This document shows positions 33,701 through 33,709 of a stretch of DNA of 33,709 nt, piece after piece. How positions within the stretch are numbered: the stretch's first letter is position 1; each line of letters starts with the position of its first letter. The stretch comes from Sphingomonadaceae bacterium (lineage in GTDB: Bacteria; Pseudomonadota; Alphaproteobacteria; Sphingomonadales; Sphingomonadaceae), in NCBI GenBank assembly GCA_016462305.1, contig JAEMTM010000005.1:1-33709 (forward strand). Reading direction: 5' to 3'. Made by a program: the position numbers and the translations under genes. A model generated the notes under the pieces. That model saw nothing but the letters and a program-made list of their open reading frames with translations. It had not been told where the DNA came from and did no database searches.

Positions 33701-33709
33701 TACCCGCCC

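Noticed and set aside
1..33709. CRISPR arrays, insertion sequences, prophage or integration sites
   Set aside because: No regularly spaced repeats, transposase or integrase motifs, or tRNA genes were seen. Gene content is housekeeping and base composition looks even.

Overview
This 33.7 kb window looks like a piece of chromosome from an alphaproteobacterium, most likely a member of the Sphingomonadales with moderate GC content. The case rests on several features. A ChvG/ChvI-type two-component pair is joined to a short HprK, RapZ, a mannose-family EIIA and HPr, with pckA divergent from them. CckA is a hybrid kinase. A GAAC-N7-GAAC LexA box of the alphaproteobacterial type lies upstream of recA. 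The isocitrate dehydrogenase is of the eukaryote-like NADP type, and short inverted repeats built on GTCCTGAA/TTCAGGAC and TGCTGAA/TTCAGCA lie between genes. Thirty protein genes cover nearly all of the window. I see no rRNA, tRNA, CRISPR array, transposase, integrase or phage gene.

Layout. Positions 97-1538 hold an HSL-type esterase and rppH, overlapping by ATGA. A minus-strand block at 1543-6290 holds a periplasmic TPR protein, an RsmB-like RNA methyltransferase, guaB and a secreted M28 peptidase. The plus-strand membrane pair qmcA-nfeD is at 6591-8062. pckA (8481-10082, minus) faces away from a tightly overlapping plus-strand operon at 10273-15452: chvI, chvG, hprK, rapZ, EIIA-Man, ptsH and a TrmH/SpoU RNA methyltransferase. 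A minus-strand group at 15455-18360 holds rmuC, pssA and psd (phosphatidylserine synthesis and decarboxylation). icd (plus) ends in the clearest terminator of the window and is followed by a KefB-type antiporter. From 21592 to 31585 everything is on the minus strand: alaS, a GST, a ureohydrolase, recA, cckA, a DUF2062 membrane protein, smpB and dapA. A secreted lytic transglycosylase (31673-33700, plus) closes the window.

How the genes work together. The most coherent unit is 8481-15452. It combines an envelope/acid-type two-component system, a regulatory (non-sugar-transporting) phosphotransferase branch with its HPr kinase, and the gluconeogenic enzyme PEP carboxykinase, which makes PEP, the phosphoryl donor of PTS systems. 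Six consecutive junctions in the operon overlap, five by 1-4 nt and chvI/chvG by 32 nt, so translation is probably coupled. Elsewhere the genes serve nucleotide synthesis (guaB), phospholipid synthesis (pssA, psd), DNA repair (recA, rmuC), translation quality control (alaS, smpB), lysine/cell-wall supply (dapA), cell-cycle control (cckA) and envelope turnover (lytic transglycosylase, qmcA/nfeD).

I found no convincing undescribed system. The items most worth a second look are the pckA/chvI intergenic palindrome, a hairpin plus boxA-like sequence after nfeD, two kinds of short dispersed repeat, and the RapZ-containing PTS operon.
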